The notes beneath the pieces are model-generated. The model saw only the letters and a list, made by a program, of their open reading frames with translations. It was not told the origin of the DNA and did not search any database. From NCBI RefSeq assembly GCF_030580655.1, contig NZ_JAUQTB010000002.1:587871-651870 (forward strand): a DNA stretch of 64,000 nucleotides, given 5' to 3'. The position numbers and the translations under genes are program-made. Of the stretch, positions 26,985-37,800 are shown in pieces (positions within the stretch are counted from its first letter, which is position 1; each line of letters starts with the position of its first letter). The stretch is from Paenibacillus lacisoli. GTDB taxonomy: Bacteria; Bacillota; Bacilli; Paenibacillales; Paenibacillaceae.

Positions 26985-27916
26985 ATCCGGTTTCTCCTTT
27001 CAAGCAGACGCACCAGCAGTACGAATACAAAAGTCATCAGCAGCAGTACAAGCGCCATACTCCAGAGAGCGTTGTTCTGTGCAGAACCCATAGCTGTGTT
27101 GCCCATACTCAAAGTAATCACACTCGTTAATGTCGAAGCCGACTCCAGCAGCGAATGCGGCACATGCGGTGCATTACCGATGACCATCTGAACAGCAAGG
27201 GCTTCACCAAAAGCTCTTGCCATACCGAGAACTACACCGGTCAGCAGGGAAGGCAGCACCGTCGGGATTACGACCCGATAGATCGTCTGCCAGCGCGTTG
27301 CGCCCAGGGCGTAGGAGGATTCGCGAAGTCCGCCTGGCAGGGAAGACAGCGCGTCAGCCATGATGCTGGTGATCGTCGGCAGGATCATTACAGACAGCAC
27401 CAGACACCCTGCGAGGATCCCGATGCCCTGTCCGCCAAACATACTGCGCAGCAGTGGGACAATGACGGTCAGTCCTACAAAACCGTAAATAACAGACGGA
27501 ATACCGGAGAGCAGTTCAATCGCCGGCTGCAGCAGACGTTTACCGAACTTGGGTACAATCTCCGTCATAAATAAGGCAGCACACAAGGCAAGCGGACTCG
27601 CAATCAATGCAGCGAGAATCGTCGTGGCAAAAGAGCCTGTTATAAACGGCAGGGCACCAAACTTGGCAGGTGATCCGTCAGGACTCCAGGTTGTACCGAA
27701 GAAAAACTCGCTCAGGCTAACGCCGTCTTTGGCAAAAGTCATTACGCCTTTGGATGCTACAAAATAAACAATGGACAAAATGACGACAATCAGGAAGACG
27801 ACACAAACCGATGTAAAGACGCGGCCTGTCCATTCTTCCCAAAAATGCTTCTCCTTCATAAGGGCACGCCGGCGATCCTTACTGTGCTGAGCGGCCTTCC
27901 TGCTAGTTGTTTCCAT
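26981..27916 (-). CDS. pstC: Phosphate ABC transporter permease PstC
   Basis: A 311-residue permease with six helices after a basic N-terminal stretch. Its first helix is at about 32-55 and its EAA loop is at about 190-210 (LRESSYALGATRWQTIYRVVIPT). It pairs with PstA to form the phosphate channel. It lies 89 nt after pstS, a common spacing where pstS is made in excess, and overlaps pstA by 4 bp. Confidence 0.95.
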   Translation of the reverse strand: METTSRKAAQHSKDRRRALMKEKHFWEEWTGRVFTSVCVVFLIVVILSIVYFVASKGVMTFAKDGVSLSEFFFGTTWSPDGSPAKFGALPFITGSFATTILAALIASPLALCAALFMTEIVPKFGKRLLQPAIELLSGIPSVIYGFVGLTVIVPLLRSMFGGQGIGILAGCLVLSVMILPTITSIMADALSSLPGGLRESSYALGATRWQTIYRVVIPTVLPSLLTGVVLGMARAFGEALAVQMVIGNAPHVPHSLLESASTLTSVITLSMGNTAMGSAQNNALWSMALVLLLMTFVFVLLVRLLERRNRI

Positions 27917-28005
27917 TACAAACCTTCCTTCTAACCGAAGAATAGAGGCCGGATACTGAAATCCGCCTCTTGTCCTTCGAATGTATTGTTTCCGTGCTGT
28001 TTATA

Positions 28006-28941
28006 CTATTTTGTAATGTTGCCTTCCGCGTCGCGTTTCACCTGCATGCCGGATACCGGGATGTAGCCCAGTTCAGTTACATCAGCCTGCTGAACTTCAT
28101 CGGACAGGATGTAGTCCAGGAACGCTTTAACGTGTTCTTTCGGCTCACCTTTGGTATACATATGCTCGTAAGCCCATACCGGATATTTGCCTTGCTCTAC
28201 GTTCTCAACCGAAGCTTCGACACCATCGTATTTCAGAGCTTTTACACTATCGTCCAGGTAGGACAGAGCCAGGTAACCAATAGCACCAGGTGTTTCAGCT
28301 ACCAGTTTCTTAACAGTACCGGAGGAGTCTTCCTGAATGGATCCTGGAAGGTCTTCCGTTTTTTGACCCAGAGCGAATTTCTCGAACGTTGCACGAGTAC
28401 CGGAGCTGCTTGGACGGTTAACAATCACGATCTTCTGATCTGCACCGCCAACGTCTTTCCAGTTGGTTACTTTGCCTGTGAAGATCGACAGAAGCTGATC
28501 TTTCGTCAGGTTGTCTACGCCTGCTTTAGGGTTAGCTACCGCAGTCATTGCTACAACCGCTACCTGATGGTCAATCAGTTCGCCTGCTGGGCCTGCGTCC
28601 AATTTCTCTTCTGCGAATACATCAGAGTTACCGATATCTGCTTGGCCGCCGGAAACCTGAGTCAGACCTGTACCGCTGCCACCGCCTTGTACTTGTACGG
28701 AAATATCTTTATATTTGTCATCTGTCATGAATTTTTCGCCAACTTGTTGTACCAGCGGCTGAAGTGCCGTCGAACCTACTGCAAGAATCTGTCCGCTAAG
28801 AGCTGCTGTATCACTGTTGCCTGCATTAGATGAACTGTCTCCCCCTGTGCTTCCTTGGGATGAATCATTTTTGGATCCACACGCTGCGAGTGCAAATACC
28901 AGCGTAAGAGTCATCAGCATGAACGGCAATTTTTTCAACAT
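28006..28941 (-). CDS. pstS: Phosphate-binding lipoprotein PstS
   Basis: A 311-residue substrate-binding protein. A lipobox LVFALAAC at residues 14-21 makes Cys21 the lipid-anchored residue after signal peptidase II cleavage. A Ser/Gly/Asn-rich linker follows to about residue 50. Phosphate-site motifs are present: STALQPLV near the start, GGGSGTGLTQV, and NRPSSSGTRATFEKF. It is the first gene of pstSCAB, with GGGGAGGA before its ATG and a PHO-box array upstream. Confidence 0.96.
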   Translation of the reverse strand: MLKKLPFMLMTLTLVFALAACGSKNDSSQGSTGGDSSSNAGNSDTAALSGQILAVGSTALQPLVQQVGEKFMTDDKYKDISVQVQGGGSGTGLTQVSGGQADIGNSDVFAEEKLDAGPAGELIDHQVAVVAMTAVANPKAGVDNLTKDQLLSIFTGKVTNWKDVGGADQKIVIVNRPSSSGTRATFEKFALGQKTEDLPGSIQEDSSGTVKKLVAETPGAIGYLALSYLDDSVKALKYDGVEASVENVEQGKYPVWAYEHMYTKGEPKEHVKAFLDYILSDEVQQADVTELGYIPVSGMQVKRDAEGNITK

Positions 28942-29008
28942 TTTTGTTTGTCCTCCCCTGATTTAAGTGATGGCCTGTTGTTTGTTGTTGTTCACCATCG
29001 ACTTTTAC

Positions 29009-29052
29009 ATTGTAGAATTTGTGTGTTATTTGTAAGTTTGTGTTGTGTAAAA
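29009..29052 (-). promoter_or_regulatory. PHO-box array and promoter of pstSCAB
   Basis: The minus strand has a row of (T/A)(T/C)ACA-type units (TTTACA, CTTACAA, ACACAA, TACAAT) spaced at about 10-11 bp. TACAAT at 29009-29014 can serve as the -10. This resembles PhoP-activated promoters of Bacillus pst operons. Confidence 0.7.
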
Positions 29053-29153
29053 TGGGCATTAAATATACCAATACTAATTTGATGATTTGATAGATAAATT
29101 CTATAATATAAACATCACAACTTATTTCCAGATACCAGGAGAACTATATTGAT

Positions 29154-30071
29154 ATGAATTTATTAAAATACGAAATACTTCTGCTCATTGACCGTTACCG
29201 TAAAGTGACCGATGCTGCAGCTGCTCTTAATATGAAGCAGCCGACGGTATCCTTTCACATGAAAAGCCTGGAACAGGAGCTTGGCATCCCTCTATTCGCC
29301 TCCCAGCGCGGCCGTATTCATTTGACGCCGGCTGGTATGGCGCTGCTCCCCTATGCCAGACAGATGCTGAGGCTGCAGGAGGATGCCCTGCAGGTCATCC
29401 GTGATCTGACCCTTCAAGCTTCGGAAACTCTGGTAGCTGTCAGTGACTCGCTCCCTGGTGCAGCCATAGTTCCGCGCCTGCTCTCCGGCTTCGCCTCCCA
29501 TCTGGGACGCAAGCTGCATATTCAGCTGCAGACCTCCAGCCATGAACAGATGCTTGCATCGCTGCAGGAAGGACTAGTACAGTTTGCGTTTACCGCTTCG
29601 GACGAGGAGCTTCCCGGCTATCTTAATGCCCTGCCGATTGCGAGTGACCGGATTCTCCTGATATGCGGAGCCAGCCATCCCCTGGCTGACAAAGAATCGG
29701 TACCGGCTGATATGGACTGGACTGCAAATCCACTGCTGAAGCTGCCCTCCTCCGCCTATCTGGCTCAGTACGCCGAGCAGTGGCTTGCAGAACAGGGTCT
29801 GGAACCCGCCCTCACGCTGGAGCTGCCGGACCTGCAAAGTATTCACACCGTGCTGCTGGGCAGCAAAGCAGCCGCCTTTCTGCCAGAATCTCTGATCCAG
29901 AGCCTTCCTCTGCCGGACGGCTTCGTTACCCGTCTGGTAAGCAGCGGGCATGGCAGACTGGCATCAGCCCTGCAGTACCGCTGCCTATACCGCAGCGATA
30001 TTGAACTCTGCCCGCTGCAGCAGGAGTTTATTGCATTTGTTCAATCCTCTCAGGATAAAGAGCAGCTATAA
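29154..30071 (+). CDS. LysR-family transcriptional regulator
   Basis: A 305-residue LysR regulator. The N-terminal HTH spans about residues 3-62 (ALNMKQPTVSFHMKSLEQELGIPLF). The ligand-binding domain covers about 90-295. AGGAG precedes the ATG. It is divergent from pstS with a 212-bp shared gap, but PHO boxes already account for pst control, and no LysR target is evident; it may regulate only itself. A strong terminator shared with pyk follows. Confidence 0.9.
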   Translation: MNLLKYEILLLIDRYRKVTDAAAALNMKQPTVSFHMKSLEQELGIPLFASQRGRIHLTPAGMALLPYARQMLRLQEDALQVIRDLTLQASETLVAVSDSLPGAAIVPRLLSGFASHLGRKLHIQLQTSSHEQMLASLQEGLVQFAFTASDEELPGYLNALPIASDRILLICGASHPLADKESVPADMDWTANPLLKLPSSAYLAQYAEQWLAEQGLEPALTLELPDLQSIHTVLLGSKAAAFLPESLIQSLPLPDGFVTRLVSSGHGRLASALQYRCLYRSDIELCPLQQEFIAFVQSSQDKEQL

Positions 30072-30075
30072 CGAC

Positions 30076-30119
30076 AAAAAAGACGATTTCAAGGTCACAG
30101 GACCTGAAATCGTCTTTTT
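30076..30119. terminator. Shared terminator between the LysR gene and pyk
   Basis: A long stem of about 19 bp with one bulged base (30076-30095 with 30101-30119) ends in T5-6 on the plus strand and has A-runs for the minus strand. It separates convergent genes. Confidence 0.85.
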
Positions 30120-30150
30120 ACTTGCTATATAAAATCTATGAAATCTCTTC

Positions 30151-31581
30151 TTATGCTTGGGAAGAAGGGATTGTGCTAACTTTAACCAAGTTCGTGGAAC
30201 CGGAACGTCCCAGCGGCACACCTGCTGTAATCACAACAAGGTCGCCTTCTTTAACCAGACCGGATTTTTGACCACCTTCGATGGCGTTGTCGAACAGCTC
30301 GTCAGTCGTTTGAACCGAACGGCCGGAGACAGGGGTTACGCCCCAAGTCAGAGCCAGACGGCGTTTCGTACGATCTTGAGTTGTAACCGCAATGATCGGA
30401 GCCTGTGGACGGTATTTGGAGATCATGCGAGCAGTTGTACCAGACTCTGTGGATGTGATAATTGCTTTCGCGTTCAGATCCAGTGCAGAGATGGCTACCG
30501 ATTGGCTGATTGCTTCTGTAACCGTTGTTTCCTGGGCAATTCTTTGCTTCAGGAACAGCTCACGGTAATGCAGTGCGGACTCCGCTTTCTCCGCAATACG
30601 GGACATGGTCAATACGGACTCAACCGGATATTTACCCGCAGCTGTTTCGCCGGACAGCATGATGGCATCTGTACCGTCGAAGATCGCATTCGCCACGTCA
30701 CTTGCTTCCGCGCGGGTCGGACGAGGGTTGCGCTGCATGGAATCCAGCATTTGAGTTGCTGTGATCACCGGTTTGCCGGCTACATTACATTTCTCGATCA
30801 TGCGTTTTTGTACCAGAGGTACTTCTTCTGCAGGAATTTCAACACCCAAGTCACCACGGGCAACCATCAGGCCGTCAGAAACTTCCAGGATCTCGTCCAG
30901 GTTGTCTACACCTTCCTGGTTCTCGATTTTGGAGATAATCTGAATGTGGGAAGCATTGTGTTTCTCAAGCAGTTCACGAATTTCCAATACGTCACTGGCC
31001 TTACGAACGAAGGAAGCTGCGATAAAATCGATGCCTTGCTCGATCCCGAAGATGATGTCGTTAGCGTCTTTTTCGGTGATACCTGGAAGGGAAATACGAA
31101 CTCCAGGAACGTTAACACCTTTCTTGCTCTTGATCGTACCGCCGTTTACAATGCGGCATTTGATCTCAGTGCCTTCAACCGCTACAACAGTCAGACCAAT
31201 CAGGCCGTCGTCAATCAGGATGGTAGAACCTGGTTCAACATCGCGAGGAAGATCGGCATAAGTGATGGAGAGGCGGTCTTTGTTGCCAAGGATCTCCTCT
31301 GTAGTCAGCGTGATGTACTCGTCTTGAACCAATTCAATCGGTTCCACTTCCAGCTTGCCAGTACGGATCTCAGGGCCTTTCGTATCCAGCAGGATCGCAA
31401 CAGTCTTGCCCAGCTCTTCACTTGCTTTGCGGATGTTGATGATACGGCCACCATGCTCCTCAAAGTCACCGTGCGAGAAGTTCAGACGGGCCACGTTCAT
31501 TCCTGCAAGAATCAGTTTCTTCGTATTGTCCAACGATTCGCTGGATGGACCGATCGTACATACAATTTTAGTTTTACGCAT
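30151..31581 (-). CDS. pyk: Pyruvate kinase
   Basis: A 476-residue pyruvate kinase, converting PEP and ADP to pyruvate and ATP. It shows [11 protein letters not shown] at the N-terminus, [10 protein letters not shown], the active-site lysine in [20 protein letters not shown] and ATQMLDSM. The protein ends at [11 protein letters not shown] and lacks the extra C-terminal PEP-utilising-like domain found in several Bacillus enzymes, so it is the shorter form. It stands alone between a terminator and a 240-bp gap. Confidence 0.97.
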   Translation of the reverse strand: MRKTKIVCTIGPSSESLDNTKKLILAGMNVARLNFSHGDFEEHGGRIINIRKASEELGKTVAILLDTKGPEIRTGKLEVEPIELVQDEYITLTTEEILGNKDRLSITYADLPRDVEPGSTILIDDGLIGLTVVAVEGTEIKCRIVNGGTIKSKKGVNVPGVRISLPGITEKDANDIIFGIEQGIDFIAASFVRKASDVLEIRELLEKHNASHIQIISKIENQEGVDNLDEILEVSDGLMVARGDLGVEIPAEEVPLVQKRMIEKCNVAGKPVITATQMLDSMQRNPRPTRAEASDVANAIFDGTDAIMLSGETAAGKYPVESVLTMSRIAEKAESALHYRELFLKQRIAQETTVTEAISQSVAISALDLNAKAIITSTESGTTARMISKYRPQAPIIAVTTQDRTKRRLALTWGVTPVSGRSVQTTDELFDNAIEGGQKSGLVKEGDLVVITAGVPLGRSGSTNLVKVSTIPSSQA

Positions 31582-31751
31582 TTTGGGTTTCCTCCGTTAT
31601 TCAAGGTCTATCTTCTGTTTATCTTTTTCCAACAATTAAATCTACTACATATTTGTCTATTTGTATAGGAACTTTGTCATAATTTATCATTGCCCAAAAA
31701 ATCCCAATTGAATCAAACCTTACATCCAAAGCCCTAATCTCAATGAGAAAG

Positions 31752-31793
31752 TACATATAGACGGGCCTTCGGGCCCGGAGCTACATGTACTTT
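31752..31793 (-). terminator. Terminator-like hairpin after accA
   Basis: Outer arms AGTACAT/ATGTACT and an inner GGGCC-CGAA-GGCCC hairpin make a long imperfect stem between accA and pyk. The T-tract is weak. Confidence 0.55.
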
Positions 31794-31821
31794 CACCTCT
31801 TGGACAGACTATGAAATTGAT

Positions 31822-32808
31822 CTATTCTGCAGGGTTCACGTCACTCTGTTCCTGATAAAACGTAAACTCTCCGATCTTCCGGAATTTCCGGTAACGATCT
31901 GCCTTCAGGGCTGGGCCATCCAGCTTCTGAAGCTCCTCGAGATGCTGCTCAATCGCAGCCTTGATTGCGGAGGCGGTTGCCTCATAATCCCGGTGGGCAC
32001 CGCCGCGCGGTTCCGGCACAATCCCTTCGATCACTTCCATCTTCAGCAAGTCCTGTGCTGTAATCTTCATCGCTTCTGCAGCCTGGTCAGCCTTGGAGGC
32101 ATCCTTCCACAGAATAGAGGCTGCACCATTCGGTGAAATCGCGGAATAAATGGCATGCTCCAGCATCAGCACCCGGTTGCCGACAGCAAGTGCCAGCGCA
32201 CCGCCGCTTCCGCCTTCCCCGATAACCACACAAATAATAGGCACCGAAAGCTTCGCCATCTCCCTAAGGTTGCGGGCGATCGCTTCCGATTGACCTCTCT
32301 CTTCAGCCGTATTGCCCGGATAAGCACCCTTTGTATCGATAAAGGTGATGATTGGACGACCGAACTTGTTCGCCTGCTGCATCAAGCGCAGTCCTTTGCG
32401 GAAGCCTTCCGGATGCGCACTGCCGAAGAAACGGGCAATGTTATCCTTCGTATCCTTACCGCGCTGCTGACCGATGACGGTTACCGGCGTGTCATTCAGA
32501 CGGGCAAGTCCGCCTACAACCGCCAGATCATCCCCGAATAACCGGTCCCCATGCAGCTCAATAAAGTCCGTAAAGATCAGCTGGATGAGATCCAGTGAAG
32601 TCGGACGCTGATTGAGACGGGCCAGATGCATCTTCTGAGAAGGTGAAATGTTACTGTACAATTCATCTTCCAGCTTCTTATAACGTTCTTCCAGACGGGC
32701 GATCTCCTCGGTAAAATCAATCCCCTTCTCACTGCCAAACTGCTGCAGCTCGGCAATCTTCTGGCGCATCTCGGTGAGAGGCTTCTCAAAAGGCAACTCT
32801 CCTGCCAT
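31822..32808 (-). CDS. accA: Acetyl-CoA carboxylase carboxyltransferase subunit alpha
   Basis: A 328-residue AccA. With AccD it transfers the carboxyl group from biotin carboxyl carrier protein to acetyl-CoA, giving malonyl-CoA for fatty-acid synthesis. It shows the crotonase-fold blocks FIDTKGAYPGNTAEERGQ and GEGGSGGALALAVG, with the conserved AISPNGAASILWKD. Its ATG directly abuts the accD stop codon, so the two subunits are coupled for 1:1 production, as in other Firmicutes. Confidence 0.97.
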   Translation of the reverse strand: MAGELPFEKPLTEMRQKIAELQQFGSEKGIDFTEEIARLEERYKKLEDELYSNISPSQKMHLARLNQRPTSLDLIQLIFTDFIELHGDRLFGDDLAVVGGLARLNDTPVTVIGQQRGKDTKDNIARFFGSAHPEGFRKGLRLMQQANKFGRPIITFIDTKGAYPGNTAEERGQSEAIARNLREMAKLSVPIICVVIGEGGSGGALALAVGNRVLMLEHAIYSAISPNGAASILWKDASKADQAAEAMKITAQDLLKMEVIEGIVPEPRGGAHRDYEATASAIKAAIEQHLEELQKLDGPALKADRYRKFRKIGEFTFYQEQSDVNPAE

Positions 32809-33702
32809 CTAGTTCACCCCTCTTCCGCTGTGTAGCTCCAGCAGCTTGGCCAGCATGCTCCGCAGTTCCTTGCGGTGCACCACTTTGTCCAGCTGACCGT
32901 GTTGGAGGTTAAATTCGGCTGTCTGGAAATCCTCCGGCAGCTTCTGGCGAATCGTCTGCTCGATAACAATCCGTCCCGCAAATCCGAAGACGGCGCCCGG
33001 CTCGGCAATATTGATATCTCCCAGACTGGCAAAGCTTGCCGATACGCCGCCTGTCGTCGGGTCCGTGATAACCGAAATATAGAGTCCTCCCTCTTCGTCC
33101 AGGCGTGCAAGCGCTGCGCTTGTCTTCGCCATCTGCATGAGGCTGAGGATACTTTCCTGCATGCGGGCCCCGCCGGACGTGGAGAAAATAATCAATGGCA
33201 TCTTTTTGTCTGTCGCCTGCTCAATGGCACGGGTAATTTTCTCGCCGACCACCGATCCCATACTGCCTGTGAAGAAGTCAAAACTCATGACAGCAACGAC
33301 AACCGGATTGCCGTCGATCGTTCCTTCACCGGTAATTACAGCTTCCCGAAGACCCGATTTCATGGTCTGCTGCTCCAGCTTCACGGCATAACCCGGAAAC
33401 TGCAGCGGGTCCACAGAAATCATGTCAGCGTCGTATTCCACAAAGCTCTGCTCGTCCATCAGCATGGCGACCCGCTCCATCGCGTTCAGCCGCATATGGT
33501 ATCCGCAGGCCGGACATACCTTCAGGTTCTTCTCCAGCTCTTTGCTGTACTGAATGGTTCCGCATTTGCTGCACTTGCTCATCAAACCTTCCGGTATTTC
33601 CCGTCTTGGCCGTTCAGCGGCATCAGGGCCGTCGCTGCGAAGCGAACGTTCTGAAGGAATGGTCGCGTACTTTCGTTTTTTCTGAAATAAATCTTTAAAC
33701 AC
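32809..33702 (-). CDS. accD: Acetyl-CoA carboxylase carboxyltransferase subunit beta
   Basis: A 297-residue AccD. The N-terminal zinc ribbon has CSKC and CPAC pairs at about residues 43-46 and 62-65. Carboxyltransferase motifs follow ([39 protein letters not shown]). It starts with GTG after GAGAGGTG. It heads the accDA pair. Confidence 0.97.
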   Translation of the reverse strand: MFKDLFQKKRKYATIPSERSLRSDGPDAAERPRREIPEGLMSKCSKCGTIQYSKELEKNLKVCPACGYHMRLNAMERVAMLMDEQSFVEYDADMISVDPLQFPGYAVKLEQQTMKSGLREAVITGEGTIDGNPVVVAVMSFDFFTGSMGSVVGEKITRAIEQATDKKMPLIIFSTSGGARMQESILSLMQMAKTSAALARLDEEGGLYISVITDPTTGGVSASFASLGDINIAEPGAVFGFAGRIVIEQTIRQKLPEDFQTAEFNLQHGQLDKVVHRKELRSMLAKLLELHSGRGVN

Positions 33703-33836
33703 AACTACACCTCTCAGCCGTTAATTTGTTGGCCGCAACTGTACATCATGAGTAACGCCGCTGCTGCGGCGTCCAGGGTATGCGCATAAATTGATCGCCT
33801 CAGACGGCGACAACGATGTTCCTGTCTCAAACAGGC

Positions 33837-34025
33837 TTAAGGGTGCAATATGGAATTCAGGACTTCCTGCACTTCTTCAACCTCACCGGAAGGGACCAGA
33901 ATCTCATATTGCTGCTTGGATAAGCTGATGGAACGGGCTTTAACCAAAAATCCTTCTTCCGACAGCTTGTTCGTAATCATGTCGGCCAACCTGGCCGTCG
34001 GTGCAATATAAATCACCGTCCACAT
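33837..34025 (-). CDS. Small conserved protein, function unknown (62 aa)
   Basis: Read from the ATG at 34025, which has GGAAGAGG a few bases upstream, this is a 62-residue soluble protein. It looks like a single alpha/beta domain: strand WTVIYIAP, helix ARLADMITNKLSEEGF, strands LVKARSISL and YEILVPSG, and a final helix EVEEVQEVLNSIL. The pattern resembles small ferredoxin-like domains that bind signals or partners. I do not know a function. It lies between a PgpA-like gene and accD, on the same strand. Confidence 0.75.
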   Translation of the reverse strand: MWTVIYIAPTARLADMITNKLSEEGFLVKARSISLSKQQYEILVPSGEVEEVQEVLNSILHP

Positions 34026-34111
34026 GCGCCTCTTCCAACCCCCTAGGCCTACATTTTGAGCCCGTATAATGGAATAATGATAACATAACTTACTTTTTTC
34101 CCGCAACAAAA

Positions 34112-34127
34112 GGCCTCTTGCGAGGCC
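34112..34127 (-). terminator. Terminator of the PgpA-like gene
   Basis: GGCCTC and GAGGCC form a 6-bp GC stem with a TTGC loop; TTTTGTTG follows on the minus strand. Confidence 0.65.
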
Positions 34128-34199
34128 AAGAACGGTTCTGGCACGCCTCCTCCCGGAATCCGGGATGTAAACGCTCGCTCTACGGGAACCCGGCCATCT

Positions 34200-34691
34200 C
34201 TAGACTTTATCCGGGTATTGGGCGGCATCCACATTGTCATGAGCGATCCGGGCCGAAGCGGCTGCGGCCAGCCCTGCCACGAGGTCATCCAGAAACACAT
34301 GAATGCCGTTTCCTTTATGATTAAGCTGGTCAATAATGCCCATCTTTTTCTTATCCAGATAACCGAAACTGGTCAATCCGATCATACCGTAGACACTGGT
34401 GATGCCCAGAGCCAGAGTCTCGTCCACTCCATATAAGGGCTCATCTGCCTCCATAATCGCCTGCAGCGGCTGCGGCAGCTGCCTTTTCTCAGCAAGTTCA
34501 TCCAGCGCAATTCCGGTATACAAAGTGTACTGCACCTCACGTTTGCGCAGAACTGCCCTCACGCTGGCAATACATTCATCCATTTGGAGCAGAGGGTGGT
34601 ACACCTTCTGAAGCTGATACACGATGTCTGCAATTTGTTCAATGGTGACTCCCCTGTGTTTCAACAAGGCTTCGGCGATTTCGTATGACAT
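34200..34691 (-). CDS. Phosphatidylglycerophosphatase A-like protein (YutG type)
   Basis: A 163-residue protein of the PgpA superfamily in its Gram-positive soluble form. The C-terminal half carries the family blocks DETLALGITSVYGMIGLTSFGYLDK, then DQLNHKGNGIHVFLDDLVAGLAAAA, with acidic and His residues placed as in PgpA phosphatases. The N-terminal helical part (HRGVTIEQIADIVYQLQKVY) is also usual. The likely reaction is dephosphorylation of phosphatidylglycerol phosphate, but the substrate of this subgroup is not settled. AGGGAG precedes its ATG. Confidence 0.8.
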   Translation of the reverse strand: MSYEIAEALLKHRGVTIEQIADIVYQLQKVYHPLLQMDECIASVRAVLRKREVQYTLYTGIALDELAEKRQLPQPLQAIMEADEPLYGVDETLALGITSVYGMIGLTSFGYLDKKKMGIIDQLNHKGNGIHVFLDDLVAGLAAAASARIAHDNVDAAQYPDKV

Positions 34692-34853
34692 GTTCTCCCT
34701 CCCGCATCGGAATCTACATCAGCAGCTTGCCAGCCTTGCTGCCTGTGTTGTCCGTTCGTGTTCCTAAGTGTATGCGGCAGGAGTCCAAAACGTTCTCATT
34801 TCCAACAATTTGAATCAAAACACAAGGCATATAGTTCCGTCAGGCGAACACCG

Positions 34854-37800
34854 CTACCGCACCCGTACCGTTTCCGGTCCGAGCATCGCTTCCATTTCGG
34901 CGAAGAGCTGCGGCGACGGCTTGATGCGGTAGGCTTCGCTGAGCGCAAGCAGCTTCTGGCTGCTCTCATAGAAGAGCACGGTCGCAACCGGCCCCGGATG
35001 CTGCTGCAGCAAGGCCTGCAGCCGTGTCAGCAGCTCGGGGTGCGACTCCGCCTGGCGGGTGATCTTGACGAACACCCGCTGCTGCGAGGCAGCGCCGACG
35101 GCTGCTGCCCCCTGGGCAGCAGGCCGTGCGGCCTGCTCCTGCGGCACGCGGGCAGACGGCCCCGCGGCGGCGGGCTGTGCAGCGGACGACGTACCGCTGC
35201 GCACAGGCTGGCGGCGTGAGGCCGCGCCAGCTGCTGGACCTGCGCCGCTGCTGCGGGCACGGCGGCGCTGCGCCAGCTGCTGCAGCATGCCGGCAGACAG
35301 CGGCGCGACTTCTTCGGCGAGGAGCTTGAAGCCCTCGTCCTGCTGCTGCACCTTCGCGCGCACAGCGAGAAGCGCGCCCTTCTCGATATGCTGCTGGCTC
35401 TTGCGCCATACCTCGGGGAAGAGCACCACCTCACAGCGCTCGATCTGATCCTCCAGCTCCATGAAGGCCATCGCCTTGCCCTGCTTGGTCGTAATCGTCT
35501 TCAGCGAGACGACCATGCCGGCTGTAACTGCAGCGGCTTCATCCGGAGCCTCCGCCAGATCGGCCAGCCGGTCGGCTGCACTCTCTTCGATGACAGGCTC
35601 AAAATCGTCCAGCGGGTGGCCGGACAGATACAGTCCCAGCAGCTCGCGTTCCTGCTCAAGCTGCTGGGCAGCCGGAAACGGATGAATATTCGGATATTCA
35701 ATCTCCCAGTTCGGCGTCTCCACGAAGTCGAACATCTGGATCTGCAGGTCATCGCGCTCCTTACGCCATTTCAGTGCCGCCTCGACGGTCTCATCCAGCA
35801 TGGCAAGCAGCTGGGCCCGATGACCGGGCAGTGAGTCAAAGGCACCGCCCTGGATGAGGGATTCAATAACGCGCTTGTTGCACACCCTCAGATCCACCCG
35901 GCGGCAGAAATCGAGCAGGCTCTCGAACGGCTTCTCCTTGCGCACTTCCAGAATACTCTCCATTGCCTGGGTACCGACATTCTTAATCGCAGCAAGGCCG
36001 AAACGGATTCGCCCCCCAGCTGATGCTTCTTGACCTTCATTTTGCAAAGGCAGGACATCGTCTGGCTCCAGTGTGACAGTCTGTACCGGCGTGAACAGCA
36101 CGCCGCTCTCATTGACATCCGGCGGCAGCACGTCGATTCCCATCTTGCGGCATTCGACGACATACTCCGCGATTTTGCGGTGGCTGCCCATGACCGCTGT
36201 CAGCATGGAGGACATGAACTGCACCGGATAATGGGCCTTCAGGTAAGCAGTCTGGAAGGCGAGTACGCCGTAAGCTGCTGCATGGGCGCGTGGAAATCCG
36301 TAATCCGCAAACCGCACGATCATATCATACACACGGTCGGCCTCCGGCTCCGTATAGCCCTGCTTCACGCTGCCCTGGACGAAATGGCTGCGTTCCCGGT
36401 CCAGCACATCTCGCTTTTTCTTCGAAACCGCTCTTCGGAGCAAGTCCGCTTCACCCAGGGAGAAGCCGGCCATCCGCGAAGCAATCTGCATGATCTGCTC
36501 CTGGTATACGATAATACCGTACGTATCCTGCAGAATCGGCTTCAAATCCTCATGCGGATAATCCACCTCGATACGGCCATGTTTGCCCTGAATATACTTG
36601 GGGATAAACTCCATTGGACCTGGACGGTACAAGGCCAGAATTGAGATAATATCCTCGAACACACTCGGCTTCATCTCTTTCAGCACACGCCGCATCCCGG
36701 CCGATTCCAGCTGGAAGATCCCGGTTGTATCGCCGCGGCCCAGCATCTGGTATGTCAGCGGATCATCATCAGGAATGGTCTTGAAATCCGGCATATTTCC
36801 TTGCTCTTCCGCGATCCACGACATGCAGCGGTCAATAATCGAGAGTGTCCGCAGGCCGAGGAAGTCCATTTTGAGCAGACCGATCGATTCCAGATTCTCC
36901 ATCGAATATTGGGTCAGCGCTGTTTTTACCCCGCCTTCCTGCAGGGGGACAGCATCTGTGAGCGGCAGCTTCGAAATCACGACGCCCGCGGCGTGGGTGG
37001 AAGCATGCCGCGGCATTCCCTCCACCTTCATCGCCATATCCAGCAGTTCCTTCGTCTTCGAGCGTGACTGATACAGCTCGTTCAGCTCAGAGCTGACCTC
37101 CAGTGCGTGACGGATATTCATTCCGACCTGTCCGGGAATCAGCTTCGCTGCTTTGTCAACCTCACCATAGGGCACATTCAGCACGCGCCCTACGTCACGC
37201 ACAGCTGCTCGTGCAGCCAGCGTACCGAACGTAATAATCTGTGCCACGTGCTCACGGCCGTATTTGGATGCTACATAATCAATGACCTCGTCACGCCGTT
37301 CGTCACTAAAGTCGATATCGATATCAGGCATCGTCACCCGTTCAGGATTCAGGAAACGTTCGAAAAGCAGATTGTATTTCATCGGATCCACATCGGTAAT
37401 CTGCAGCACATAAGCAACGAGACTGCCTGCCGATGATCCCCGTCCCGGTCCGGTGGAGATCCCCTGCTGATGCGCATGGGCAATAAAATCCCAGACAATG
37501 AGGAAATAGTCACTGAACCCCATACTGTTGATGACGTCTAATTCATAGTCCAGCCGCTGGTCCAGTTCCTGCCGCAGCTCCGGATGATCCCAGCGTTCAC
37601 TGCCTTCATAACGGACCTTCAGCCCTTCCAGGCACAGCTGGCGCAGATATTCCGCAGGTGTGCCGCCTTCCGGAAGCGGGCGGTATTCCGGCAGGATCGA
37701 GACCCCAAATTCCAGCTCCAGCTCGCAGCTGTCGGCAATGACCCTTGTGTTTTCAACCGCCTCCGGCACATGCGGGAACAGGCGGGCCATGTCCTCGCCG

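Noticed and set aside
30157..31668. A 503-codon plus-strand frame covering pyk
   Set aside because: It is fully antisense to a conserved pyruvate kinase. No known domain or start signal is seen.
35057..35450. Several overlapping GC-rich frames within the dnaE linker
   Set aside because: They reflect the low-complexity linker of dnaE, not separate genes.
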